Shown here one piece after another: positions 1-6,131 of a stretch of 18,771 bases of DNA. Numbering within the stretch: the stretch's first letter is position 1; the number at the start of each line of letters is the position of its first letter. The stretch lies in NCBI GenBank assembly GCA_002359495.1, contig DENB01000088.1:10247-29017 (forward strand). Reading direction: 5' to 3'. Source of the stretch: Enterobacteriaceae bacterium UBA2655. Its GTDB lineage: Bacteria; Pseudomonadota; Gammaproteobacteria; Enterobacterales; Enterobacteriaceae. The notes beneath the pieces are model-generated. The model was not told where the DNA came from. It saw nothing but the letters and a program-made list of their open reading frames with translations, and searched no databases. The translations under genes and the position numbers were made by a program.

Positions 1-1
1 A

Positions 2-148
<147 letters not shown>

Positions 149-175
149 TCGGCTGCTGTCCATTAACGACTTTAA

Positions 176-637
<462 letters not shown>

Positions 638-658
638 TCACTTCCCGCACGATTGCAG

Positions 659-687
659 AAACGCCGGCCTTGCGCCGGCGTTTTTGT
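659..687 (+). terminator. Rho-independent terminator after rplI
   Basis: A GC-rich stem AAACGCCGGC (659-668) pairs with GCCGGCGTTT (674-683) around the loop CTTGC. The T-run at 681-685 lies on the 3' side, so it works on the plus strand after rplI. The A-run on the other side could also serve the convergent ytfB/opaP gene, whose stop codon is only a few bases away at 688. Confidence 0.92.
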
Positions 688-1224
688 TTACTGAGCGCGA
701 ATGAAATTGCCGTCCGGCTGGCGGGTAAACAGCACCGGGCCGTTGTCGCCTTCCACCGTTAAGCCCGTCACCACGCCCTGCGCATTCTGCCGAATTTTTA
801 CCTGTTGACCGCTCTGTAGCGAACTCAGCGGCTTGCCGTTGCCTTCCACGCGCGCCATGGCGAAAACATCGTTTACCGGTAAATTGTTGTCACGAAACAG
901 CTGCGCCAGCGTCTGGCCGGAAGCGATGGCGTAACTGCGCCACGCGCCCTGTGAATCGGCCTGCGAACCGGCGGACTGCGGCGGGTTGTCATAGATTTCC
1001 GCCTGCATCGGCACCTCTCGCGGCGCGTTAGCCGGCTGGGAACGCTCAACCGGATACTGCGGCGTCGAGGTGGGCCAGAGAAAACCGAGCAGCATTACGA
1101 CAAGCGCAATGATAATGCCGCGACGGTGAAAAGGGGGCAGCGGATCCATCCAGCTCAGATTGTCCGGCAGATGCCAGATCTGGCGCAGCCAGTCGGGAAG
1201 GCGGGACGTCGCGCCTGAAGACAT
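688..1224 (-). CDS. ytfB: OapA-type LysM-like cell-division protein YtfB
   Basis: The product is 178 residues from the start chosen here. E. coli YtfB is a single-pass inner-membrane protein that binds glycan through an OapA/LysM-like periplasmic domain and contributes to cell division. Visible features are a short cytoplasmic N-terminus with WHLPDN and MDPLPPFHRRG (about residues 17-36), one membrane segment IIIALVVMLLGFLWP (about 37-51), a Pro/Gln-rich periplasmic linker, and the OapA domain from about 94 to the end (WRSYAIASGQTLAQLFRDN, GQQVKIRQNAQGVVTGLTV, LFTRQPDGNFIRAQ). The start at 1224 has a near-perfect Shine-Dalgarno AGGAGGAA (1231-1238 on the complement, 6-base spacing) and aligns with the E. 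coli N-terminus. An in-frame ATG at 1341 would add 39 Arg-rich residues. The gene faces fklB divergently. Confidence 0.9.
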   Translation of the reverse strand: MSSGATSRLPDWLRQIWHLPDNLSWMDPLPPFHRRGIIIALVVMLLGFLWPTSTPQYPVERSQPANAPREVPMQAEIYDNPPQSAGSQADSQGAWRSYAIASGQTLAQLFRDNNLPVNDVFAMARVEGNGKPLSSLQSGQQVKIRQNAQGVVTGLTVEGDNGPVLFTRQPDGNFIRAQ

Positions 1225-1496
1225 ACGGGATTCCTCCTCGCCGGCGGTATTACGCGCTCTGCGCACTGGCAGCCGACGCTTCAGCCATGTAGAAGTACGT
1301 GATGCGCGCGTCCTGCGCCGCCTCGGGGCGATCTGGCCCATATTTTCTCTCTCAGTCAGTTACAGCCGGGCAACACTAAGGTTGACCATCGTTATAGTAT
1401 GGGCAATACGGGCAGGAAGTGGCTGCCAGCATTGATATATTTGTCGCGCTTATTGTTTCTCTTTCATCGCGAAAAGTCATCTGCGATGCGCGGGAT

Positions 1497-1525
1497 TTTA
1501 CGACGGCGTCCGGCGCTGTTATGCT
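1497..1525 (+). promoter_or_regulatory. Candidate sigma-70 promoter for fklB
   Basis: TTTACG (1497-1502, four matches to TTGACA) is separated by 17 bases from TATGCT (1520-1525, four of six to TATAAT). This would start transcription near 1532, about 30 bases before the fklB ATG. It lies in the 337-base interval (1225-1561) between the divergent ytfB and fklB genes. The rest of that interval shows no other feature I can support, apart from a possible 39-codon extension of ytfB. Confidence 0.5.
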
Positions 1526-1561
1526 GCGGGTTCGAATTGATACGAGATTACAGGAACTGAG

Positions 1562-2182
1562 ATGACGACCCCTTCTTTCGACAGCGTCGAAGCACAAGCA
1601 AGTTACGGTATTGGTTTACAGGTTGGCCAGCAGCTGCAGGAATCAGGTCTGCAGGGGCTGCAGCCGGAAGCGCTGCTCGCAGGCCTGCGCGACGCGCTGG
1701 AAGGGAACTCGCCGGCGGTGCCGGTCGATGTGGTGCACCGCGCGCTGCGCGAAGTCCACGAGCGCGCCGAAGGCGTACGCCGTGAACGCACCCAGGCGAT
1801 GGCGGCTGAAGGGCAGAAGTTCCTTGAGCAAAACGGCCAGCGCGAAGGGGTGAACAGCACCGAAACCGGCCTGCAGTTCCGCGTGATTACCCAAGGCGAC
1901 GGTCCGATTCCGTCCCGCCAGAACCACGTACGCGTCCACTACACCGGCAAGCTGATCGACGGCACGGTGTTCGACAGCTCCGTTGCGCGCGGCGAACCGG
2001 CTGAATTCCCGGTCAGCGGCGTTATCCCGGGCTGGATCGAAGCGCTGACCCTAATGCCGGTCGGCTCTAAATGGGAACTGGCGATCCCGCACAACCTGGC
2101 ATACGGCGAGCGCGGCGCGGGCGCATCCATTCCGCCGTTCAGCACCCTGATTTTTGAAGTCGAACTGCTGGAAATCCTGTAA
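1562..2182 (+). CDS. fklB: FKBP-type peptidyl-prolyl isomerase FklB (FKBP22)
   Basis: The product is 206 residues, the same length as E. coli FklB. FKBP22 is a dimeric cytoplasmic proline cis-trans isomerase. Residues 1-110 form the alpha-helical dimerisation region ([15 protein letters not shown], then a charged helix [14 protein letters not shown]). Residues 115-206 form the FKBP domain, with [16 protein letters not shown] (125-140), [10 protein letters not shown] (153-162), [13 protein letters not shown] (180-192) and a C-terminal strand [11 protein letters not shown]. The expected active-site aromatics and Asp are present: Tyr127, Phe137, Asp138, Val154-Ile155, Trp158 and Tyr181. No signal peptide is seen, which distinguishes it from periplasmic FkpA. 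The start is supported by AGGAA at 1552-1556, five bases upstream. The gene appears monocistronic. Confidence 0.98.
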   Translation: MTTPSFDSVEAQASYGIGLQVGQQLQESGLQGLQPEALLAGLRDALEGNSPAVPVDVVHRALREVHERAEGVRRERTQAMAAEGQKFLEQNGQREGVNSTETGLQFRVITQGDGPIPSRQNHVRVHYTGKLIDGTVFDSSVARGEPAEFPVSGVIPGWIEALTLMPVGSKWELAIPHNLAYGERGAGASIPPFSTLIFEVELLEIL

Positions 2183-2189
2183 GTTCGCG

Positions 2190-2216
2190 CAGGGCGGCGC
2201 GAAGGCCGCCCTGTTA
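2190..2216 (+). terminator. Hairpin after fklB, possible terminator
   Basis: CAGGGCGGC (2190-2198) pairs perfectly with GCCGCCCTG (2205-2213) around GCGAAG, seven bases after the fklB stop. The following sequence TTACCTGCTT has only a poor T-run, so termination may be weak or Rho-assisted. The 218 bases between fklB and cysQ hold this hairpin and the cysQ promoter candidate, with no gene. Confidence 0.55.
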
Positions 2217-2336
2217 CCTGCTTCGCCTGCGGCCGCTGGCCTGCCTGATCCTTCATCCCGTCTTATCGCTGGCCTGCGAACCGTCCAGGCGCTATCCGAT
2301 TTTCTCGCCGCAGCGCAACGGCAGCGGGGGCGGAAC

Positions 2337-2345
2337 TGCTAAAAT
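2337..2345 (+). promoter_or_regulatory. Candidate extended -10 promoter for cysQ
   Basis: TGCTAAAAT (2337-2345) is an extended -10 element (TG-n-TAAAAT). It would start transcription near 2352, about 49 bases before the cysQ ATG. No good -35 is visible at the usual distance. A second AT-rich hexamer TATAAA at 2385-2390 is too close to the ribosome-binding site to act as a -10 for this gene. Confidence 0.45.
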
Positions 2346-2400
2346 TTATCTGACTGCTGCGAAAAAATGCGATCGGATTGAACATATAAAGAGGTGAAAA

Positions 2401-3147
2401 ATGTTAGAGCAAATTTGCCAGCTGGCGCGCGCGGCGGGCGACGCCATTATGGAAGTTTACGATGGCCAGGCGCCGCTTGACGTTTCTCACAAAACCGACG
2501 ATTCGCCGGTCACCGCCGCCGACCTTGCCGCGCACCGCATCATCCTGCAGGGGCTGAAAGCGCTCACGCCCGATGTGCCGGTGCTGTCGGAAGAAGACCC
2601 GCCGGCCTGGGAAGTGCGCCAGGGCTGGCAGCGTTACTGGCTGGTGGATCCGCTGGACGGCACCAAAGAGTTTCTTAAGCGCAACGGCGAATTTACGGTG
2701 AATATCGCGCTGATCGAGCAAGGTAAACCGGTGCTGGGCGTGGTCTACGCGCCCGCGTTGGACGTAATGTACTCCGCCGCTGAAGGCAAAGCCTGGAAAG
2801 AGGAAGGCGGGAACCGCACGCAAATCCAGGCGGTCGACGCGCGTCCGCCGCTGGTGGCCATCAGCCGTTCTCATTCTTCCTCCGACGAGGAGCTGAAAGA
2901 GTATCTGAACCAGCTGGGCGAGCACCAAACCACGGCGATCGGCTCGTCGCTGAAGTTCTGCCTGGTGGCCGAAGGCAAGGCGCAGCTCTATCCGCGTTTC
3001 GGACCGACCAACATCTGGGACACCGGCGCGGGCCATGCCGTGGCGATCGCGGCCGGCGCGCACGTGCATGACTGGAAAGGTAAAACGCTGGACTATGCGC
3101 CGCGCGAATCTTTCCTTAACCCCGGCTTTCGCGTTTCTCTCTATTGA
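2401..3147 (+). CDS. cysQ: 3'(2'),5'-bisphosphate nucleotidase CysQ
   Basis: The product is 248 residues of the inositol monophosphatase-like, Mg2+-dependent, Li+-sensitive phosphatase superfamily. CysQ converts 3'-phosphoadenosine 5'-phosphate (PAP) to AMP and phosphate. It removes this by-product of sulfate assimilation and of acyl-carrier-protein turnover. The metal-binding motifs are in the expected order: SEEDPP with Glu64-Glu65 (63-68), [10 protein letters not shown] with Asp83 and Asp86 (82-91), and WDTGAGHAV with Asp207 (206-214). The family signature [12 protein letters not shown] lies at 95-106. The ATG is preceded by GAGGTG (2391-2396) with a short four-base spacer. In E. coli, cysQ, ytfJ, ytfK and ytfL occur in the same order, but cycA, cpdB and others separate cysQ from fklB; here it directly follows fklB. 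Confidence 0.98.
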   Translation: MLEQICQLARAAGDAIMEVYDGQAPLDVSHKTDDSPVTAADLAAHRIILQGLKALTPDVPVLSEEDPPAWEVRQGWQRYWLVDPLDGTKEFLKRNGEFTVNIALIEQGKPVLGVVYAPALDVMYSAAEGKAWKEEGGNRTQIQAVDARPPLVAISRSHSSSDEELKEYLNQLGEHQTTAIGSSLKFCLVAEGKAQLYPRFGPTNIWDTGAGHAVAIAAGAHVHDWKGKTLDYAPRESFLNPGFRVSLY

Positions 3148-3152
3148 TCGAC

Positions 3153-3184
3153 CGACGGGAGGCGCTATCCTCCCGTCGCCTGTT
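3153..3184. terminator. Hairpin between convergent cysQ and ytfJ
   Basis: A 10-bp perfect stem CGACGGGAGG (3153-3162) pairs with CCTCCCGTCG (3169-3178) around CGCTAT, only six bases after the cysQ stop and ten bases beyond the original ytfJ stop. The plus-strand tail CCTGTTTCG has a short T-run and the minus-strand tail has none. It probably terminates cysQ and may insulate both genes. Confidence 0.65.
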
Positions 3185-3187
3185 TCG

Positions 3188-3745
3188 CTACTCCCGCACC
3201 AGTTGCTTCAGCAGCGCCATGGCTTTCGCCACTTCCTCCTGCGTCAGCGCGCCATCTTTGGCGAAGCGCACGCGTCCGCTTTTATCCAACACCACAATGG
3301 CGGAGCCGCCGTCGGCAAGCTACCAGACTTTTTTGGCGCTGCCCTGGTTATCGACGATAAACTGCGACCAGGGATATTGCCGCTTGTTATTTCTGATGCT
3401 GCTGCGCACAAACATGCCGGTGCCGGGGATCTCATCATCGGTATTCACCAGCGTGGTGGTCTGATAGCGATCGCGCGGGAAGCCTGCCGCCTTAATCGCC
3501 TCAATCAGCGCCGCGTTCTTCTCCTTCGACGAGGAGCGGCCGGCAATATGCTGGATAACCCGCACCTTTCCCGGCAGCCGGGCGCTGTTCCACGGCCTGT
3601 AGCTGAACTTATCATGCTGCCAGATCAGTTCGCCGTCGTCATTGATACCGACTGCCGGCACGCGCTCCCCCTGCACAAACGCATGGGCGGCGGCCACGCC
3701 TGGCAACGTTAGCGCCAGCGCAAAAACAACATTCTTGATCCGCAT
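3188..3745 (-). pseudogene. ytfJ: ytfJ, periplasmic thioredoxin-fold protein, interrupted by an in-frame amber codon
   Basis: The reading frame spans 186 codons to a normal stop (complement of 3188-3190), matching the ~184-residue YtfJ family. Codon 142 (complement of 3320-3322) is TAG, where relatives have Gln in a Trp-Gln-Leu context. Residues 1-141 carry a signal peptide (MRIKNVVFALALTLPGVAAA, cleavage near 20) and conserved blocks such as FSYRPWNSARLPGKVRVIQH, NTDDEIPGTGMFVRSS and YPWSQFIVDNQG. After the TAG the same frame continues with family-like sequence: LADGGSAIVVLDKSGRVRFA and KDGALTQEEVAKAMALLKQL. A single C-to-T change of CAG would explain it. YtfJ is a predicted periplasmic TlpA-like protein without a redox CxxC; its role is unknown to me. 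The start has AAGGAAG five bases upstream. The truncated 141-residue product lacks the last strand and helix of the fold and is probably inactive. Confidence 0.9.
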
Positions 3746-3788
3746 AAAAACTTCCTTAAGTGATCTGACCAGTTAGTCATGTTCCTGC

Positions 3789-3818
3789 AATATAAGACGA
3801 GGATGATGCGCCTGTCGC
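3789..3818 (-). promoter_or_regulatory. Weak promoter candidate for ytfJ
   Basis: On the complement, GCGACA (3813-3818, four of six to TTGACA) and TATATT (3789-3794) are separated by 18 bases. This would place the transcript start near 3782, about 37 bases upstream of the ytfJ ATG. The call is by eye only. Confidence 0.35.
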
Positions 3819-3971
3819 GTTGAACAACCCGCTTTATAGCTGATGTCGCAGTTCAGGAAACAGTGAAGGTTTCAACTGGATTATGTGAGCTGGTTAACAG
3901 AGAGTTCGGTAATGTTATGTCAAATCAGTAAAAAAGTTCGCTTTTCGGAACATCGGCAGGAAATGATGTTC

Positions 3972-3977
3972 TATAGT
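3972..3977 (+). promoter_or_regulatory. Candidate -10 element for ytfK
   Basis: TATAGT (3972-3977) is a good -10 hexamer and would give a ~75-base leader before ytfK. No acceptable -35 lies 16-18 bases upstream, which suggests activator dependence. ytfK belongs to the PhoB regulon in E. coli, but I could not see a convincing pair of CTGTCAT-like Pho repeats in 3850-3970. This 312-base interval between ytfJ and ytfK otherwise holds only the ytfJ promoter candidate and the ytfK leader hairpin. Confidence 0.45.
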
Positions 3978-3994
3978 TTACCAGCACTTTGCGC

Positions 3995-4038
3995 TTCAGT
4001 AGTTCGTGCCAATTTTGGCGGCGGCGAAGCGTACTGAA
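3995..4038 (+). promoter_or_regulatory. Stem-loop in the ytfK 5' leader
   Basis: TTCAGTA (3995-4001) pairs perfectly with TACTGAA (4032-4038). Inside it TTCG (4003-4006) pairs with CGAA (4025-4028), and GCCA (4008-4011) pairs with TGGC (4016-4019). The element ends eight bases before the ytfK Shine-Dalgarno AGGAG (4046-4050) and lies wholly within the leader predicted from the -10 at 3972. It could affect stability or translation of the mRNA; no function is known to me. Confidence 0.45.
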
Positions 4039-4057
4039 ACTGTACAGGAGTTAAATA

Positions 4058-4264
4058 ATGAAAATCTTCCAGCGATATAACCCGCTGCAAATTGCGAAAT
4101 ATGTAAAAACGCTGTTTAAAGGAAGGTTGTATATCAAGGACGTCGGCGCTTTCGAGTTTGATAAAGGCAAGGTTCTTATCCCGCGTGTCAAGGACATACA
4201 ACATCTAAGCGTGATGTCGGAAATCAACCGCCAGGTATTGCGGCTGCAAATGGAATACCGTTGA
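4058..4264 (+). CDS. ytfK: YtfK, DUF1107 stringent-response modulator
   Basis: This 68-residue small basic protein is the same length as E. coli YtfK and nearly identical to it over [17 protein letters not shown] and [17 protein letters not shown], with [14 protein letters not shown] near the C-terminus. In E. coli YtfK acts on SpoT to favour (p)ppGpp accumulation during phosphate or fatty-acid starvation, and its gene is induced through PhoB. It has no signal peptide or membrane segment. The start is fixed by AGGAG at 4046-4050, seven bases before the ATG, and by full family conservation from residue 1. It faces ytfL convergently; the hairpin between them has its T-run on the ytfL side. Confidence 0.96.
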   Translation: MKIFQRYNPLQIAKYVKTLFKGRLYIKDVGAFEFDKGKVLIPRVKDIQHLSVMSEINRQVLRLQMEYR

Positions 4265-4273
4265 TAAGTTGAG

Positions 4274-4297
4274 AAAAAGGGCGCCGACGGCGCCCTT
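4274..4297 (-). terminator. Rho-independent terminator of ytfL
   Basis: AAGGGCGCC (4277-4285) pairs with GGCGCCCTT (4289-4297) around GAC. Read on the minus strand it is followed by TTTTTCTC (complement of 4271-4278), so it terminates ytfL, whose stop lies at 4312. Read on the plus strand it has no T-run, so it is a weaker stop for ytfK. Confidence 0.85.
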
Positions 4298-4311
4298 AAG
4301 CATTCTGCGAT

Positions 4312-5640
4312 TTACTCTTCCGTTTCGGCGGTTTTCGCCACATTCAGCACCGGCGGACGCTCATCGATACGCGTCACCAGCAGCTGGTCGATGCGATAGC
4401 TGTCGATATCCACCACTTCGAACTTATAGCCTGAAAACTTCACGAAATCGGTGCGCTTCGGAATTTTGCGCAGCATATACATCATAAAGCCGCCAATCGT
4501 CTCGTAGTTGCCGGACTGCGGGAAATCATCGATATCCAGCACGCGCATCACGTCGTCGATCGGCGTGCCGCCTTCGACCAGCCATGAGTTCTCGTCGCGC
4601 GCAACGATCTGCTCCTCCAGCCCTTGGCCGACCAGATCGCCCATCAGCGTGGTCATCACGTCGTTCAGCGTGATGATGCCGACCACCAGCGCATATTCGT
4701 TCATGATCACCGCAAAGTCGTCGCCGGCGGTTTTGAAGCTCTCAAGCGCTTCGGAAAGCGTCAGCGTATCGGGCACGATCAGCGCGGAGCGAATCTGCAC
4801 GCCGCTGCTCAGCGCCATGCTCTGGTTGCCCAGCACGCGCAGCAGCAGCTCTTTGGAGTCGACGTAGCCGACGATATGATCGATATCGCCGTCGCAGACT
4901 AAAAATTTAGAGTGCGGATGTTCGGCGATTTTGGTCTTCAGGCTGAGTTCATCTTCGTGCAGATCGAACCAGATAATATTTTCGCGCGAGGTCATGGAGG
5001 AGGGAACGGTACGGGATTCCAGCTCAAACACGTTCTCGATAAGCTCGTGCTCCTGCTTGCGCAGCACGCCCGCCAGCGCGCCGGCCTCCACCACCGCGTA
5101 AATATCGTCGGAGGTGATGTCGTCTTTGCGCACCATGGGGATCTTAAAGATGCGGAAGAAGTTATTGGCCATGCCGTTGAACAGCCAGACCAGCGGGCGG
5201 AAAACCAGCAGGCAAAAGCGCATCGGGTTGATGATGCGCAACGCGATCGCTTCTGGCGCAATCATGCCGATGCGTTTCGGCGTCAGGTCGGCGAACAGAA
5301 TAAACAGGCTGGTTACGATGGTGAACGAGCAGATAAAGCTGAGTTTGTCCGCCAGCACCGGCTCCATAAAGCGTTGAAACAGGTTGCTGAAGGCCGGGGA
5401 GAAGGCCGCGTCGCCGACGATACCGCCGAGGATGGCGACGGCGTTGAGCCCAATCTGCACCACGGTAAAGAAGGTGCCGGGCGTCTCCTGCATCTTTAAT
5501 ACGCGTTGCGCGTTGATATTGCCGTCATCGGCCAGCAGCTTCAGCTTAATTTTACGCGCGGCCGCGAGCGATATTTCCGACAGGGAGAAAAAGGCGCTGA
5601 TTACGATCAGCAATACGATGACAAGTAAGCTATCTAACAT
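4312..5640 (-). CDS. ytfL: YtfL/PaeA, CNNM-CBS-CorC family inner-membrane polyamine exporter
   Basis: The product is 442 residues (E. coli about 447). The family (DUF21/CNNM, paired CBS, CorC_HlyC) includes cation-efflux proteins; enterobacterial YtfL, renamed PaeA, is reported to be required for tolerance and export of putrescine and cadaverine. Visible architecture: a DUF21 membrane domain (about 1-190) with hydrophobic segments near 3-23, 57-77, 97-117 and 130-152 and the motif SLSEISLAAARK (19-30); the EAGALAGVLRKQEHELIENV linker (186-205); two CBS modules (about 215-335); and a CorC_HlyC domain (about 355-430) with GNYETIGGFMMYML. The start has only a weak Shine-Dalgarno (TGGA, about seven bases upstream). 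It is preceded by a long, strongly folded leader and an extended -10 promoter, which suggests control at the RNA level. Confidence 0.95.
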   Translation of the reverse strand: MLDSLLVIVLLIVISAFFSLSEISLAAARKIKLKLLADDGNINAQRVLKMQETPGTFFTVVQIGLNAVAILGGIVGDAAFSPAFSNLFQRFMEPVLADKLSFICSFTIVTSLFILFADLTPKRIGMIAPEAIALRIINPMRFCLLVFRPLVWLFNGMANNFFRIFKIPMVRKDDITSDDIYAVVEAGALAGVLRKQEHELIENVFELESRTVPSSMTSRENIIWFDLHEDELSLKTKIAEHPHSKFLVCDGDIDHIVGYVDSKELLLRVLGNQSMALSSGVQIRSALIVPDTLTLSEALESFKTAGDDFAVIMNEYALVVGIITLNDVMTTLMGDLVGQGLEEQIVARDENSWLVEGGTPIDDVMRVLDIDDFPQSGNYETIGGFMMYMLRKIPKRTDFVKFSGYKFEVVDIDSYRIDQLLVTRIDERPPVLNVAKTAETEE

Positions 5641-5810
5641 AAGACATCCATAAGTTTATACACTTGTCATTTTTGGCCTGGGCAGCGCGGGACAGAAAGC
5701 ACTTCTTGTGCTCACCAGTCGAACAGGCTATCCGTGCCAAAAATGTCTGCGCCAATTCGACAAGTTTGCAGGTTGTCGGGGCAGAAATGAAGTCAGGCGG
5801 TATGCCTGTG
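5641..5810 (-). promoter_or_regulatory. Structured 5' leader of ytfL (candidate cis-acting RNA element)
   Basis: From the predicted transcript start (~5810, minus strand) to the ytfL ATG there are about 170 untranslated bases with several perfect helices. First is a 5'-terminal hairpin CAGGC/GCCTG (5804-5808 with 5794-5798). A long-range helix pairs the complements of 5736-5745 and 5668-5677 (10 bp, CATTTTTGGC with GCCAAAAATG), stacked on 5760-5765 with 5662-5667 (6 bp), with a 14-base bulge on one side only. Inside lie GGATAG/CTGTCC (5728-5733 with 5690-5695) and the hairpin AGCAC/GTGCT (5708-5712 with 5698-5702). The 3' arm of the long helix overlaps a 4-bp hairpin AAGT/ACTT (5662-5665 with 5652-5655) close to the start codon, so two folds would compete. 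Two or three tiny ORFs overlap this part. The structure is seen in the sequence; regulation is inferred. Confidence 0.55.
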
Positions 5811-5816
5811 GGGGTG

Positions 5817-5825
5817 ATTATAGCA
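5817..5825 (-). promoter_or_regulatory. Extended -10 promoter for ytfL
   Basis: On the complement, 5825 down to 5817 reads TGCTATAAT, a perfect extended -10 element (TG-n-TATAAT). TTGACC lies upstream at 5849-5854 but 26 bases away, too far for a normal -35, so the extended -10 would carry recognition. Transcription would begin near 5810. Confidence 0.65.
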
Positions 5826-6131
5826 GCAGCAGCGACGTGCCCGCCAGAGGTCAAAACGCCGCAGCCCGCCGTACGCAAGGCGTCGGCGGCGCGATCCTTC
5901 GCCAGGATTAGTCTGAGTGCGCCGCTTCAGGCCCCCATTCCGCCGCTCCGCTGTTGTATCAACCCGAGCATTTACCGACAATAGGTCATGTTTTCGCGGG
6001 CTGTCCATTATATAAAGGCCATCAGCGCTGAAGTACGGCTATGCTGTTGGTGAGCCATGCGCCGTTCATTTCACTTACCGATGATTAACGCCTTTGTGGA
6101 ACAGGGGCAGATATTCTTAACAGGAGTACGC
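5826..6131. other. Gene-free interval between the ytfL promoter and tamA
   Basis: This is the distal part of a 491-base gap (5641-6131) between divergent ytfL and tamA, where E. coli carries msrA. I found no methionine sulfoxide reductase motif (such as GCFWG) in any frame. Short open frames across it are low-complexity and Arg/Ala-rich and look like chance. The only promoter-like signals for tamA are TATATAAA at 6009-6016 and TATGCT at 6040-6045, neither with a good -35. A small inverted repeat ATCCT/AGGAT lies at 5894-5908. Confidence 0.6.

Noticed and set aside
3035..3712. Plus-strand 225-codon open frame across the cysQ end and ytfJ
   Set aside because: It runs antisense to the ytfJ frame, which shows clear family sequence on the minus strand; it has no ribosome-binding site and no recognisable product.
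3850..3970. A Pho box upstream of ytfK
   Set aside because: Only one loose half-site (ATGTCAA near 3917-3923) is seen without a second half at the right spacing.
4912..5499. Plus-strand 195-codon open frame opposite ytfL
   Set aside because: It is the complement of the ytfL coding frame, rich in His, Gln and Arg, with no family resemblance.
5630..5878. Minus-strand 82-codon frame upstream of ytfL
   Set aside because: Its start lies upstream of the perfect extended -10 TGCTATAAT, so the main transcript would not include its beginning; its composition looks like chance.
5664..5984. Plus-strand 106-codon frame in the ytfL-tamA gap, a possible novel small gene
   Set aside because: No ribosome-binding site, low-complexity Ala/Pro-rich sequence, and it is antisense to the structured ytfL leader.
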